A DNA stretch of 64,000 nucleotides from Glutamicibacter mishrai (GCF_012221945.1 NZ_CP032549.1:2976001-3040000), one strand, 5' to 3'; counted from the stretch's first letter, positions 25,298 to 34,844 are shown. The notes: generated from the letters alone by a model not told the origin. Made by a program: numbers and translations.

Positions 25298-28200
25298 ATG
25301 TTTGAAAAAATCTTGGTCGCCAACCGCGGTGAGATTGCAATTCGCGCTTTCCGAGCCAGCTACGAGCTAGGCGCAAAGACCGTTGCCGTCTACCCACACG
25401 AGGATCGAAATTCGATTCACCGCCAGAAGGCCGCAGAGGCCTACCAGATCGGCGAAGAGGGCCACCCGGTCCGCGCCTACCTGGATATCGACGAGATTAT
25501 CCGCGTTGCCAAGGAAGCCGGCGCCGATGCAATCTACCCTGGCTACGGATTCATGTCCGAAAACCCCGATCTCGCTCGCGCCGCTGCGGCAGAAGGCATC
25601 AAGTTCATTGGTCCAAAGGCGGACGTACTTGAACTGGCCGGAAACAAGGTCGCGGCGCTGAAGGCAGCTCGCGAAGCCGGAATTCCAGTGCTCGAATCCT
25701 CCGAGCCAAGCGACGATGTAGATTTCCTGATCGCCGAAGCCGACCGTATCGGCTTCCCGATCTTCGTCAAGGCAGTTGCCGGTGGTGGCGGACGCGGCAT
25801 GCGCCGCGTCGACAAGCGCGAAGACCTGCCAGAGCTGATGGGCGCGGCCATGCGTGAAGCAGGCACCGCTTTCGGTGATCCAACGGTCTTCCTGGAGCAG
25901 GCAGTGCTCCGCCCTCGCCACATCGAGGTCCAGATCCTGGCCGATGAACACGGAAACATCGTTCACCTTCACGAGCGCGACTGCTCGCTGCAGCGTCGCC
26001 ACCAGAAGGTTGTCGAGATCGCTCCAGCGCCAAACCTGGATGACTCCATTCGCCAGGCGCTGTTCCGCGACGCGGTGAAGTTCGCCAAGACCCTGGGCTA
26101 CCAGAACGCGGGAACGGTCGAGTTCCTCGTGGACACCGTGGGCGAACGTGCCGGCCAGCACGTGTTCATCGAAATGAACCCGCGCATCCAGGTTGAGCAT
26201 ACGGTGACCGAAGAAGTCACCGACATCGACTTGGTGCAGGCGCAGATGCGCATTGCCGCCGGCGAGTCGCTCGCGGATCTGGGCATCACCCAGGACAGCG
26301 TGCAGGTCCGCGGCTGGGCTCTGCAGTCGCGCATCACCACTGAGGATCCTGCCAATGGCTTCCGCCCGGACGTGGGAACCATTACCGTGTACCGCTCGGC
26401 CGGCGGTTCGGGCGTGCGACTGGACGGCGGCACCATCTACACCGGCGCCGAGGTCTCCCCGCATTTCGACTCGATGCTGGTCAAGCTCACCTGCCGCGGC
26501 CGCGACTACAAGACTGCGGTAGCACGCGCTCGTCGTGCGCTGGCAGAATTCCGTGTTCGTGGTGTGGCCACCAATATCCCGTTCATCCAGAATGTGCTCA
26601 GCGACCCGCAGTTCCTGGCCGGTGACGTTGCCACCGACTTCATCGACTCGCGCCCGGACCTGCTGACCGGCAATGAGTCCCAGGACCGCGGCACCAAGGC
26701 CCTGAACTACCTGGCGCATGTCACCGTGAACCACCCCAACGGGGAGCGTATCGAGGGCATCGACCCTCGCAAGAAACTGCCTGCCTTCCCCGGGGACAAG
26801 TCCGATGAGCCAGAGCGTTCGCCATTTGATGGCCCGTCCAAGTCGGCTGTGCCGGCTGATGGATGGCGCCAGAAGCTGCTGGAGCTCGGCCCAGAAGGAT
26901 TCGCCAAGGCACTGCGCGATTCCAAGGCCGTGGGCATCACCGACACCACCTTCCGCGACGCGCACCAGTCCTTGCTGGCCACCCGCGTGCGTACCCGCGA
27001 CCTGCTGGCTGCCGCGCCGGCGTATGCCCACAGCGTGCCGCAGCTGTTCTCCATGGAGGTCTGGGGCGGAGCGACCTACGACGTAGCCCTGCGATTCCTC
27101 GGCGAAGACCCATGGAAGCGCTTGGAGCTGCTGCGTGCCGAACTTCCGAACATCCCGCTGCAGATGCTGCTGCGCGGCCGTAACACGGTGGGCTACACCC
27201 CGTACCCGACGGAAGTCACCGACGCCTTCGTGAAGGAAGCAGCGGCCGCCGGCATCGACATCTTCCGCATCTTCGACGCGCTCAACGACGTGTCGCAGAT
27301 GGCACCGGCCATCAAGGCAGTGCGCGAGACCGGTACCGCGGTGGCCGAGGTGGCCCTGTGCTACACCGGCAACCTGCTGGATGCCAACGAGAAGCTGTAC
27401 ACGCTGGACTACTACCTGGACCTGGCGCAGCAGATTGTTGACGCCGGTGCCCACATCATCGCCATCAAGGATATGGCCGGCCTGCTGCGTCCTGCCGCGG
27501 CGACCAAGCTGGTGACCGCGTTGCGCGAACGCTTCGACCTTCCGGTGCACCTGCACACCCACGACACCTCCGGCGGCCAGCTGGCCACCTTGATGGCAGC
27601 CGTCGACGCTGGCGTGGACGCTGTGGACGTGGCCAGCGCGGCAATGGCCGGAACCACCTCGCAGCCTTCTGCCTCCGCGCTGATCGCCGCACTGGAATTC
27701 ACCGAGCGCGATCCGGGCCTGTCATTGGATGCCGTGGCCTCGCTGGAACCGTACTGGGAAGCAGTACGCGCCCTGTACAAGCCATTCGAATCGGGGCTGC
27801 CAGCGCCAACCGGCCGTGTCTACCAGCACGAGATCCCTGGCGGCCAGCTCTCCAACCTGCGCCAGCAGGCCATCGCGCTGGGCCTGGGCGAACGCTTCGA
27901 AGCCATCGAGTCGATGTACGCCTCGGTGAACGCGATGCTCGGCAACGTGGTCAAGGTGACTCCTTCTTCCAAGGTGGTCGGCGACCTGGCGCTGCAGCTG
28001 GTCGGTTCCGGAGTGCCCGCGGCCGACTTCGAGGCCAATCCGCAGAACTACGACATCCCGGATTCGGTGATCCAGTTCCTTTCCGGTGAACTGGGCAACC
28101 CTCCGGGCGGCTGGCCGGAGCCATTCCGCACCAAGGCGCTGCAGGGCCGCAATGTGAAGTCCCACGTCGAGGACCTGTCGGCCGAGGACGCCCAGGCGTT

Positions 28201-28750
28201 GCGCGCTGATTCGGACACCATCCGGGCAACCCTGAACCGCCTGCTCTTCGCCGGCCCGACTCGCGACTTCGAGAAGTCGGTGGAGAACTTCGGCGACCTG
28301 TCGGTGCTGCATACCCGTGATTACCTCTACGGCCTGACCCCGGGCTTCGAGCATGTAATCTCGCTGGGCACCGGTGTCCGCCTGCTGGTCAAGCTGGTTT
28401 CGGTGTCCGACGCCGACGAGAAGGGCCTGCGCACCGTGGTGGTCACGCTCAATGGCCAGTCCCGCCAGATCAAGGTCCGCGACGAGTCGGTGGAATCCAC
28501 CGTGAAGTCTGCTCCGAAGGCCGATCCGAACAACGCAGGCCATGTGGCCGCGCCGTTCGCCGGTGCAGTGACCGTGAATGTGAAGGCCGGCGACCTCGTC
28601 GAGGCGGGCCAGTCGGTGGCCACGATCGAGGCGATGAAGATGGAAGCTGGCATTACAGCCAACGCCACCGGCGTCGTCACCCAGATCACCCTCGATGGGA
28701 CCAGCCAGGTCCAAGGCGGCGATCTGCTCTTGGTCATCGAAGCCAAGTAG
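25298..28750 (+). CDS. pyc: Pyruvate carboxylase
   Basis: A 1150-residue biotin enzyme converting pyruvate to oxaloacetate, the main anaplerotic step. Order of domains: biotin carboxylase (about 1-450, ILVANRGEIAIR, VAGGGGRGMRRV, FIEMNPRIQVEHTVTEE), carboxyltransferase (about 530-810, TDTTFRDAHQSLLATRVRT, with the metal-binding HLHTHD), tetramerisation region, and biotinyl domain (last 70 residues, IEAMKMEAG with the biotinylated lysine). ATG 25298 gives the conserved MFEKILVANRGE start; the frame is open further upstream without homologous sequence. A palindromic FadR-type operator and a leader hairpin precede it. Confidence 0.97.
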   Translation: MFEKILVANRGEIAIRAFRASYELGAKTVAVYPHEDRNSIHRQKAAEAYQIGEEGHPVRAYLDIDEIIRVAKEAGADAIYPGYGFMSENPDLARAAAAEGIKFIGPKADVLELAGNKVAALKAAREAGIPVLESSEPSDDVDFLIAEADRIGFPIFVKAVAGGGGRGMRRVDKREDLPELMGAAMREAGTAFGDPTVFLEQAVLRPRHIEVQILADEHGNIVHLHERDCSLQRRHQKVVEIAPAPNLDDSIRQALFRDAVKFAKTLGYQNAGTVEFLVDTVGERAGQHVFIEMNPRIQVEHTVTEEVTDIDLVQAQMRIAAGESLADLGITQDSVQVRGWALQSRITTEDPANGFRPDVGTITVYRSAGGSGVRLDGGTIYTGAEVSPHFDSMLVKLTCRGRDYKTAVARARRALAEFRVRGVATNIPFIQNVLSDPQFLAGDVATDFIDSRPDLLTGNESQDRGTKALNYLAHVTVNHPNGERIEGIDPRKKLPAFPGDKSDEPERSPFDGPSKSAVPADGWRQKLLELGPEGFAKALRDSKAVGITDTTFRDAHQSLLATRVRTRDLLAAAPAYAHSVPQLFSMEVWGGATYDVALRFLGEDPWKRLELLRAELPNIPLQMLLRGRNTVGYTPYPTEVTDAFVKEAAAAGIDIFRIFDALNDVSQMAPAIKAVRETGTAVAEVALCYTGNLLDANEKLYTLDYYLDLAQQIVDAGAHIIAIKDMAGLLRPAAATKLVTALRERFDLPVHLHTHDTSGGQLATLMAAVDAGVDAVDVASAAMAGTTSQPSASALIAALEFTERDPGLSLDAVASLEPYWEAVRALYKPFESGLPAPTGRVYQHEIPGGQLSNLRQQAIALGLGERFEAIESMYASVNAMLGNVVKVTPSSKVVGDLALQLVGSGVPAADFEANPQNYDIPDSVIQFLSGELGNPPGGWPEPFRTKALQGRNVKSHVEDLSAEDAQALRADSDTIRATLNRLLFAGPTRDFEKSVENFGDLSVLHTRDYLYGLTPGFEHVISLGTGVRLLVKLVSVSDADEKGLRTVVVTLNGQSRQIKVRDESVESTVKSAPKADPNNAGHVAAPFAGAVTVNVKAGDLVEAGQSVATIEAMKMEAGITANATGVVTQITLDGTSQVQGGDLLLVIEAK

Positions 28751-28777
28751 CATCCAGGCCTCTGGCCTTATTGAGCG

Positions 28778-28815
28778 CAGGGGCTCGCAACTTTGGTTGC
28801 GGGCCCCTGTTCTCT
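28778..28815 (+). terminator. Terminator after pyc
   Basis: CAGGGGCTCGCAAC pairs with GTTGCGGGCCCCTG around a TTTG loop, followed by TTCTC. It is 27 bp after the pyc stop. Confidence 0.8.
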
Positions 28816-28869
28816 CACAAGATTTTCAACGCAGATCCAGTACAAGCAGATTCATTACAAGGAGCCGTG

Positions 28870-29412
28870 ATGCGAGCACATAAAACTCCGGCCGGGGCTG
28901 CGCCAGCGGAAGTCGCCGCCCGAGCCAGCGAGGTTGCTGCAGGCCGCGATCGACTGGGGGTGCTGGTCTTTACGCTCAGCACGCACCTGCCCTTTTTCGA
29001 AATTGCCGAGCACCTGGCCGAGCAATTCGGCGAACTCCAGCTGCGCGCCGAGGTCTCTACCGCCGGCCCGCAACGGGTCGAATCGGTGCTCGAAGGCAAA
29101 TTCGCCGGCGTCGACGTGCTGGTGGTCGTCGGGGAGACTGGGCCGGATGGCGAAGACCAGTTGATGGAACTGGTGCAGTGGCTGCTGGCCAATGGCCGCC
29201 AGCCGCTGGCCGAGAACCTGATCTTCGCGGTGATCGACGATGGCCAACGTGCCAGCGATATGCCCGCCTTCAACCGGGTGGTGCTGCCACGCAGCTACTT
29301 TGCCCGGACACAGCAAAGCGGCCTCAGGTTGCCCTGGGCCGCTTCGGCTCGCGAATCGTGGGAGCTGGTTACCGCTGTTCTGGACTACTCCTTGGGCTTG
29401 GGCGCCGAGTAG
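28870..29412 (+). CDS. Conserved-looking protein of unknown function
   Basis: A 180-residue protein not assigned to any family. The N-terminal 35 residues are Ala-rich. An alternating strand/helix pattern follows, with hydrophobic strands LGVLVFTLST, VDVLVVVGETG and NLIFAVIDDG, which suggests a Rossmann- or flavodoxin-like fold; this is an inference. No signal peptide or membrane helix is visible. AAGGAG lies just upstream of ATG 28870. It follows the pyc terminator and converges on fadD, whose end it overlaps by 28 bp. Confidence 0.7.
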   Translation: MRAHKTPAGAAPAEVAARASEVAAGRDRLGVLVFTLSTHLPFFEIAEHLAEQFGELQLRAEVSTAGPQRVESVLEGKFAGVDVLVVVGETGPDGEDQLMELVQWLLANGRQPLAENLIFAVIDDGQRASDMPAFNRVVLPRSYFARTQQSGLRLPWAASARESWELVTAVLDYSLGLGAE

Positions 29413-31196
29413 ATCTCTTCGATCAGCTCGTTGTAGTCCTTGAGCACAACAGCGCGCTTGATCTTCATCGAGGGGGTCAAATGGCCGGTTTCCTCGGTGA
29501 AGTCAGCGGGCACCACGCGGAAGGACTTGATGGCCTCGGCCTTCGACACCGAGGTGTTCGCCTTGGCGATGACCTTGTCAATGGTTTCCAGCACTGTTGG
29601 ATGCTTGGCCAGCTCTTCGAGCGGGGTGTTCTTATCCAGCTGATGGCGATCAAGCCAGCCCGGAAGCGCCTCGGGATCCAAGGTGACCAGGGCTGCGATG
29701 AATGGACGGCCCTCACCGATCACTACGCACTGGGACACCAGCGCATCGGCCCTGATCTGGTCCTCGAGCAACGCGGGAATCACGTTCTTGCCGCTGGAGG
29801 TAACGATGATTTCCTTCTTGCGGCCGGTGATCTTGAGGAACCCGTCGGCATCCAGCTCGCCGACGTCGCCGGTGTGGAACCAGCCGTCGGTGAAGGTCTC
29901 TGCTTGAAGCTCAGGGCGATTGTGATATCCGCTCATCACGCACAAGCCCTTGGCAAGGATCTCGCCGTCGTCGGCGATCCGCACCGCATTGCCTGGCAGC
30001 GGCTTGCCGACCGTGCCGATCTTGATGCGCTCAAGGGTATTGACGGTGATCGGCGCGGTGGTCTCGGTCAAACCGTAGCCTTCGAGCACCGTGACGCCGA
30101 TGCCATTGAAGAAGTGGCCCAGGCGTTCTCCCAGAGGACCGCCGCCGGAGACCGCGTGGCGGATTTTGCCGCCCATCGCCTGGCGCAATTTCTTGTAGAG
30201 CAAGGCGTCGAAAAGCTTGTGCTTGAGATTGAGCACCAGCGGGATCTTGCCCGATTGCTGGGCCTTGGAATAGGCGACAGCGACGTCGACCCCGGCGTGG
30301 AAGATCTTGCCCTTGCCGCCGTCTTCGGCCTTGAGCATCGCCGAGTTGTAGACCTTTTCGAAGACGCGCGGAACGGCGAGGATGAAGTTCGGCTTGAAGG
30401 ACTGCAGATCGCCGAGCAGGTTCTTCACGTCCGGGGTATGCCCGGTGCGGCAGCCGGCGGCCACGTTGATCACCGAGATGAATCGCGCGAAGACGTGGGC
30501 CAGTGGCAGGAACATGATGGTGGAGGCGCCGGGGTAGACAGCCTGGGGCAGCGATGCGGCGGCATTTTCGGCCAGTTCCACGAAGTTGCTGTGGGTCAGT
30601 TCGCAGCCCTTGGGGCGCCCGGTGGTGCCGGAGGTGTAGATGATGGTGGCGATATCGCTCAACGTCACAGCCGATCGGCGGGCTTCGAGCTGTTCGTCGT
30701 CAATGGCCTTGCCGTCTTCGATCAGCTGCTCAAGGCCGCCCTCGAACTGCCAAATATTATCCAGGGTGTCGAGCTGTTCTTGATGGGCCGCGCGACGCAC
30801 CACGCCTTCGTGGGTTGCGGATTCGAGAACGACGGCTTTGACCTCGGAGTCTGCGACGATCCAGGCTACCTGGCTGGGGGAGGAGGTCTCGTAGATCGGC
30901 ACGGTGACGCATCCGGCGAACCAGATCGCGAAGTCGACCAAGGTCCATTCGTAGCGGGTTTTCGCCATCAGCGCGATGCGCTCGCCCGGGTTGATGCCGT
31001 TGGCGATGAAGCCCTTGGCGATGGCCTTGGCATCCGCGGCGAACTGTGATGCGGTGACGTCCTGCCAGGTTGAGTCCGCGCCGGGTTTGGCGAACAAGGC
31101 TGGATTGGCCGCCGAGTTGGCGTGGCGTAGCAACAGATCGGTGATATTTGACTGCTGAGGTGTGTGGATGCGAATTGGCGAGCTGTATTCGCGCAT
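29385..31196 (-). CDS. Long-chain fatty-acid-CoA ligase (FadD15-like)
   Basis: A 603-residue AMP-forming acyl-CoA synthetase. Motifs: IIYTSGTTGRPKGCELTH (ATP/AMP loop, about residue 180), EGYGLTETTAP, and TDGWFHTGDVGELDADGFLKITGRKKEIIVTSSGKN (given in outline, near 455-490). The size and NVAAGCRTGHTPDVKNL segment fit the long-chain FadD15/FAA1-like branch, activating fatty acids for degradation or lipid synthesis. An inverted repeat TTACT-TTAC-AGTAA lies about 70 bp upstream. The 3' end overlaps the convergent hypothetical gene by 28 bp. Confidence 0.92.
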   Translation of the reverse strand: MREYSSPIRIHTPQQSNITDLLLRHANSAANPALFAKPGADSTWQDVTASQFAADAKAIAKGFIANGINPGERIALMAKTRYEWTLVDFAIWFAGCVTVPIYETSSPSQVAWIVADSEVKAVVLESATHEGVVRRAAHQEQLDTLDNIWQFEGGLEQLIEDGKAIDDEQLEARRSAVTLSDIATIIYTSGTTGRPKGCELTHSNFVELAENAAASLPQAVYPGASTIMFLPLAHVFARFISVINVAAGCRTGHTPDVKNLLGDLQSFKPNFILAVPRVFEKVYNSAMLKAEDGGKGKIFHAGVDVAVAYSKAQQSGKIPLVLNLKHKLFDALLYKKLRQAMGGKIRHAVSGGGPLGERLGHFFNGIGVTVLEGYGLTETTAPITVNTLERIKIGTVGKPLPGNAVRIADDGEILAKGLCVMSGYHNRPELQAETFTDGWFHTGDVGELDADGFLKITGRKKEIIVTSSGKNVIPALLEDQIRADALVSQCVVIGEGRPFIAALVTLDPEALPGWLDRHQLDKNTPLEELAKHPTVLETIDKVIAKANTSVSKAEAIKSFRVVPADFTEETGHLTPSMKIKRAVVLKDYNELIEEIYSAPKPKE

Positions 31197-31263
31197 CTGG
31201 TATTCATCTCCTGAACTTTGTGTGACCCCATGAGCAATGGCGGGTAACCCGCATCACATTTTA

Positions 31264-31277
31264 TTACTTTACAGTAA
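31264..31277. promoter_or_regulatory. Inverted repeat upstream of fadD
   Basis: TTACTTTACAGTAA has five-base arms TTACT/AGTAA and lies 68-81 bp upstream of the fadD ATG. A second dyad, GCGGGT-A-ACCCGC, is about 20 bp closer to the gene. They are candidate TetR-type operator elements. Confidence 0.3.
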
Positions 31278-31306
31278 CCTACAGCGCTGGACGCTCCAAG
31301 TTCACG

Positions 31307-31741
31307 TCAGACCTGAGCCCCATCATCTCCCGGATCGCGGGAAGTGGGAAGACGCTTGACCAAGTAGGCAATTCCAGCCAGGGTGGCGAGTGCCAAGCCG
31401 ATGACCACAAAAGCCGGCGCGGAACGGAAGAACAGCACGCATAGCAGCAACCCGATCGGTCCGCCGGCTGCCGCCGTCCAGGCCAGGTTGAGCATCGGGT
31501 CCCCGGAGCCCAAAGCGGCCGGCTCGTCAGGGACAAATGGCTCATCGGATTCCTCTGGCGCAAAATCCCGCGGCCCGTTCATGGCGCCAGGTCCGGTATT
31601 AAACAGCTTTTTGAGCTGATCTGCGCGTTCCTGGGCGCTGGGTTCGCGAGGCGCTTGCGCGTCGAGCTTCTGGAAGTTCTTCACCAGATCATCCCATCGG
31701 GGATCTTCCTGTTCTGGCGGAACGGCGTCGGACTCGGTCAT
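31307..31741 (-). CDS. Small two-helix membrane protein
   Basis: A 144-residue protein with a charged cytoplasmic N-terminus (about 1-85, rich in Glu, Asp and Pro) and two membrane helices near 90-130 (PIGLLLCVLFFRSAP and FVVIGLALATLAGIAYLV). No family function is known to me. Its ATG overlaps the stop of the upstream alpha/beta hydrolase gene (ATGA), so the two are coupled. Confidence 0.75.
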   Translation of the reverse strand: MTESDAVPPEQEDPRWDDLVKNFQKLDAQAPREPSAQERADQLKKLFNTGPGAMNGPRDFAPEESDEPFVPDEPAALGSGDPMLNLAWTAAAGGPIGLLLCVLFFRSAPAFVVIGLALATLAGIAYLVKRLPTSRDPGDDGAQV

Positions 31742-32511
31742 AGGTGCCTTCCTGCGGTGCCTGGCGCGATGCCGGAGAGCTTGGAGAAGAAGCGGGCGGA
31801 CTCGTGGAAAATCTGTTCGGCGTCATAATCCAGCGTGGCCACGTGCTTTGAATGCAGCAGCATATGGTGTTCGGCCAAGGTCCCCGGGGCCAGCCCCGCG
31901 ACCAGTTCCCGTACCGAGGCTTCGGAGACCACATTGTCAACGGTCGATCGAAACAGCTGCACCGGCGCGGCCACCAATTCCAAGCGTGAACGGGTCTGGG
32001 CGAACAGGGCGTGCAGCTGCGCCACAGCCGCGACCGGCGTGCGCGGATAAGCTCCCTCATCCATTCCTCGTTTGGCGATGTCATTGCTGATGGGCGCCAC
32101 GCTGCGCAAGACATGCTTCAGCCAGGGCGTGAGCGGCGCCAGCTTGGAATCGACGACAAGCCCGGGGTTCACCAGCGAAATCCCGGCAACGTTGCGCCGG
32201 GTGGCCAAGTGCAAGGCCAGGGCGCCTCCCATGGACAGCCCGGCCACGAATACCTTCTCGTGGGTGCGGGCAAGATCGTCGAAAGCCTCTTCGGTGGCTT
32301 GGATCCAGTCGCTGTAGGCCACCGGAATCATGTCTTGCCAATGAGTCCCATGGCCGGGAAGAAGCGGCACCGCAGTGGCGAATCCCGAGCGCTCCAATGA
32401 TGCAGCCCACGGCTGCATTGCCGTCGGAGAGCCGGTGAAGCCATGGATCAGCAGCACCGCGCAGGTATTGCGCGACGGGAGATCCGAGGTGTTTTGTGAA
32501 TCATTTTCCAT
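31738..32511 (-). CDS. Alpha/beta hydrolase (carboxylesterase / monoacylglycerol-lipase-like)
   Basis: A 257-residue single-domain alpha/beta hydrolase. VLLIHGFTGSP supplies the oxyanion HG, GLSMGGALALHLA is the nucleophile elbow with serine, and the C-terminal SKHVATLDYD holds the probable catalytic histidine. It resembles Est30-type carboxylesterases acting on short acyl or monoacylglycerol esters. ATG 32511 is preceded by TTGGAG; an upstream in-frame ATG at 32556 lacks a ribosome site. It is coupled to the small membrane protein gene and divergent from an acyltransferase gene. Confidence 0.85.
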   Translation of the reverse strand: MENDSQNTSDLPSRNTCAVLLIHGFTGSPTAMQPWAASLERSGFATAVPLLPGHGTHWQDMIPVAYSDWIQATEEAFDDLARTHEKVFVAGLSMGGALALHLATRRNVAGISLVNPGLVVDSKLAPLTPWLKHVLRSVAPISNDIAKRGMDEGAYPRTPVAAVAQLHALFAQTRSRLELVAAPVQLFRSTVDNVVSEASVRELVAGLAPGTLAEHHMLLHSKHVATLDYDAEQIFHESARFFSKLSGIAPGTAGRHL

Positions 32512-32647
32512 TATGGCCACTCCAATTTTCTGCTTGCACCTTCGAGCGTAGTGCACAATTGAAGTGTGCGGACAGTGTCACGAGTTCTGTGATCATCGCA
32601 TGTCCCCGTGACAAAGCTGAACCCCGAGAAGAAGGAATTTTTCTGCC

Positions 32648-33319
32648 GTGCTGTACGACTTCCTCAAGCGATTTGCCGTTCGGCCACTGGTGAAGATCTT
32701 CTTCCGGGTAGATCTGCAGGGCATCAATAACATCCCGCAGTCCGGGGCGGCGATCTTGGCTTCAAACCACCTGTCGGTCAGCGACTCGGTGTTCTTGCCG
32801 GCGATGCTGGAACGGGCAGTGATTTTCCTGGCCAAGGACGAATACTTCAATGGTCGCGGGCTTAAGGGGCGCATCACCGCGTGGTTCTTCCGCAATATCA
32901 ACCAGCTGCCCATGGATCGTTCCGGCGGCCAAAAATCAGCGGCTTCGCTGGCCAGCGCAAAGCAGGCCCTGGATGAGGGGAAGATCCTGGGGATCTACCC
33001 CGAAGGCACCCGTTCGCCTGACGGACGGCTGTACCGGGCCAAGCTCGGAGTCGCGAAACTCGCACTGGAATCCGGGGCTCCGGTGATCCCTGTGGCCATG
33101 ATCGGCACCGACAAGGTCCAGCCGATCGGGCAAAGCCTGCCGCATCCGGGGAAGATCGAGATCAAAATCGGCAAGCCGCTGCACTTTGGGCACCTAGCGG
33201 GAAAACACGACGATCCGCAGGCGCTGCGAGCCTGCGCCGATGAAATCCGGCAGGCGATCAACGTGCTCTCCGGGCAGAGCTACGTCGACGTGTACGCACC
33301 CCGCAAAGCCAAGAAGTAG
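32648..33319 (+). CDS. 1-acyl-sn-glycerol-3-phosphate acyltransferase (PlsC family)
   Basis: A 223-residue acyltransferase. The catalytic block I is NHLSVSD (H-x4-D), block III is IYPEGTRSPDGRLY, and block IV is PVIPVAMIG. It would add the second acyl chain to lysophosphatidate in phospholipid synthesis; other lyso-acceptors are possible. A GTG start at 32648 follows AAGAAGGA at a somewhat long distance. It is near the class II DAHP synthase gene, an arrangement common in actinobacteria. Confidence 0.9.
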   Translation: MLYDFLKRFAVRPLVKIFFRVDLQGINNIPQSGAAILASNHLSVSDSVFLPAMLERAVIFLAKDEYFNGRGLKGRITAWFFRNINQLPMDRSGGQKSAASLASAKQALDEGKILGIYPEGTRSPDGRLYRAKLGVAKLALESGAPVIPVAMIGTDKVQPIGQSLPHPGKIEIKIGKPLHFGHLAGKHDDPQALRACADEIRQAINVLSGQSYVDVYAPRKAKK

Positions 33320-33383
33320 AAGCCTGCTCACAGTATTACGCGCCGTTGTTACATTCGTCGCGGTGCTTTGCCGTTCAGGGACG

Positions 33384-33389
33384 TAGAAT
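33384..33389 (+). promoter_or_regulatory. Candidate -10 box of aroG
   Basis: TAGAAT ends seven bases before the GTG start of the DAHP synthase gene and there is no usable ribosome site, so transcription probably starts at the GTG (leaderless message). No good -35 was found. Confidence 0.4.
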
Positions 33390-33396
33390 CTTCAAG

Positions 33397-34791
33397 GTGA
33401 GCGAAGTAAACCGAACCCCATTGCCCGGCTCCTCTGTAGCCGGCCCCGCCACTGATCCGCAGCTAGATTTGTGGCGTGAATTGCCTATTGCCCAGCAGCC
33501 AACTTGGCGCGAGCACAAGGACTATCAGTCCTCCATCAACGAATTGGGTTCGCGTCCTCCTCTGGTTTTTGCCGGCGAAGTAGATGTCCTGCGCGAGCGC
33601 CTGGCTCAGGCCGCCCAGGGCAAGGCCTTCCTGCTGCAGGGTGGTGACTGCGCCGAAACCTTTGCCGACGCTACCGCCGACAAGATTTCCGCACGCGTAC
33701 GCACGATCCTGCAGATGGCCGTCGTATTGACCTACGGTTCGTCGATGCCCGTCATCAAGATGGGCCGCATGGCCGGCCAGTTCGCCAAGCCGCGTTCCTC
33801 GAATGACGAGACCCGAGACGGCGTAACCCTGCCGGCATTCCGCGGCGACATCGTCAATGGCTACGAATTCACCGAGGAATCGCGGGCCCACGATCCGAAG
33901 CGCATGGTGCAGGCCTACAACACCTCATCGGCCACGCTGAACCTGATCCGTGCCTTCACCCAGGGCGGCTTTGCCGACCTGCGCAGCGTCCACTCGTGGA
34001 ACAGCGGATTCATGGCCAACCCGGCGCACTCGGCGTACGAACAGCTTGCCGGCGAAATCGATTCGGCCATCCGATTCATGGACGCCTGCGGCGCGGACTT
34101 CGAGGCGCTCAAGCGCACCGAATTCTTCGCTTCGCACGAAGCCTTGCTGCTGGACTACGAACGTGCCTTGACCCGCACCGATTCCCGTACCGGCCTGCCT
34201 TACGACACCAGCGGCCACTTCCTGTGGATCGGCGAACGAACCCGCCAGCTGGATCACGCGCATATCGATTTCCTTTCGCGCGTGCGCAACCCGATTGGCG
34301 TGAAGCTGGGTCCGACCACCGAGCCGGACGACGCGCTGCGCTTGATCGAGAAGCTTGATCCAAACCGCGAACCAGGCCGCCTGACCTTCATCACCCGCAT
34401 GGGCGCGAAGAACATTCGCGAGAAGCTGCCAAACCTGGTTGAAAAGGTCACCGCTTCCGGTGCGCAGGTACTGTGGGTCACCGACCCGATGCACGGCAAC
34501 ACCGTCACCAGCCAGAACGGTTACAAGACCCGCAACTTCGATGCAGTCATGGACGAAGTCCGCGGCTTCTTCGAAGTGCACGACTCGCTGGGCACCTTCC
34601 CAGGCGGTCTGCATGTCGAGATGACCGGTGACGACGTGGCCGAGTGCCTCGGTGGCGCAGACCCGATCCGCGAGGAAGACTTCGACTCGCTGTACGAGTC
34701 CGTCTGCGACCCACGCCTAAACCACCGCCAGTCCCTGGAAATGGCCTTCCTGGTTTCCTCGGCGCTCCAAAGCCGTAGCCGCAACCGCTAA
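33397..34791 (+). CDS. aroG: Class II 3-deoxy-D-arabino-heptulosonate 7-phosphate synthase
   Basis: A 464-residue plant-type (class II) DAHP synthase, the first step of the shikimate pathway: PEP + erythrose 4-phosphate. LLQGGDCAETF carries the metal-binding cysteine, RMAGQFAKPRS binds PEP, and GLHVEMTGDDVAECLGG gives the metal-binding His/Glu near the C-terminus. The GTG at 33397 gives the expected N-terminus; a longer frame to 33346 has no homologous sequence. It lies next to a PASTA kinase gene, as aroG does with pknL in mycobacteria. aroA and tyrA of the same pathway are elsewhere in the window. Confidence 0.95.
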   Translation: MSEVNRTPLPGSSVAGPATDPQLDLWRELPIAQQPTWREHKDYQSSINELGSRPPLVFAGEVDVLRERLAQAAQGKAFLLQGGDCAETFADATADKISARVRTILQMAVVLTYGSSMPVIKMGRMAGQFAKPRSSNDETRDGVTLPAFRGDIVNGYEFTEESRAHDPKRMVQAYNTSSATLNLIRAFTQGGFADLRSVHSWNSGFMANPAHSAYEQLAGEIDSAIRFMDACGADFEALKRTEFFASHEALLLDYERALTRTDSRTGLPYDTSGHFLWIGERTRQLDHAHIDFLSRVRNPIGVKLGPTTEPDDALRLIEKLDPNREPGRLTFITRMGAKNIREKLPNLVEKVTASGAQVLWVTDPMHGNTVTSQNGYKTRNFDAVMDEVRGFFEVHDSLGTFPGGLHVEMTGDDVAECLGGADPIREEDFDSLYESVCDPRLNHRQSLEMAFLVSSALQSRSRNR

Positions 34792-34802
34792 GGCATAACG
34801 CG

Positions 34803-34836
34803 AAGGCTCGGTTCCACACTGGAACCGAGCCTTTGC
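34803..34836. terminator. Bidirectional terminator between aroG and the kinase gene
   Basis: A perfect 14-bp stem AAGGCTCGGTTCCA/TGGAACCGAGCCTT with a CAC loop, between two convergent genes. Confidence 0.88.
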
Positions 34837-34844
34837 CGTACCTG

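Noticed and set aside
25367..27562. 731-codon open frame antisense to pyc
   Set aside because: Complete overlap with a strongly recognised enzyme and no recognisable domain.
29178..31049. 623-codon frame antisense to fadD
   Set aside because: Overlaps fadD entirely; composition is that of a mirrored high-GC gene.
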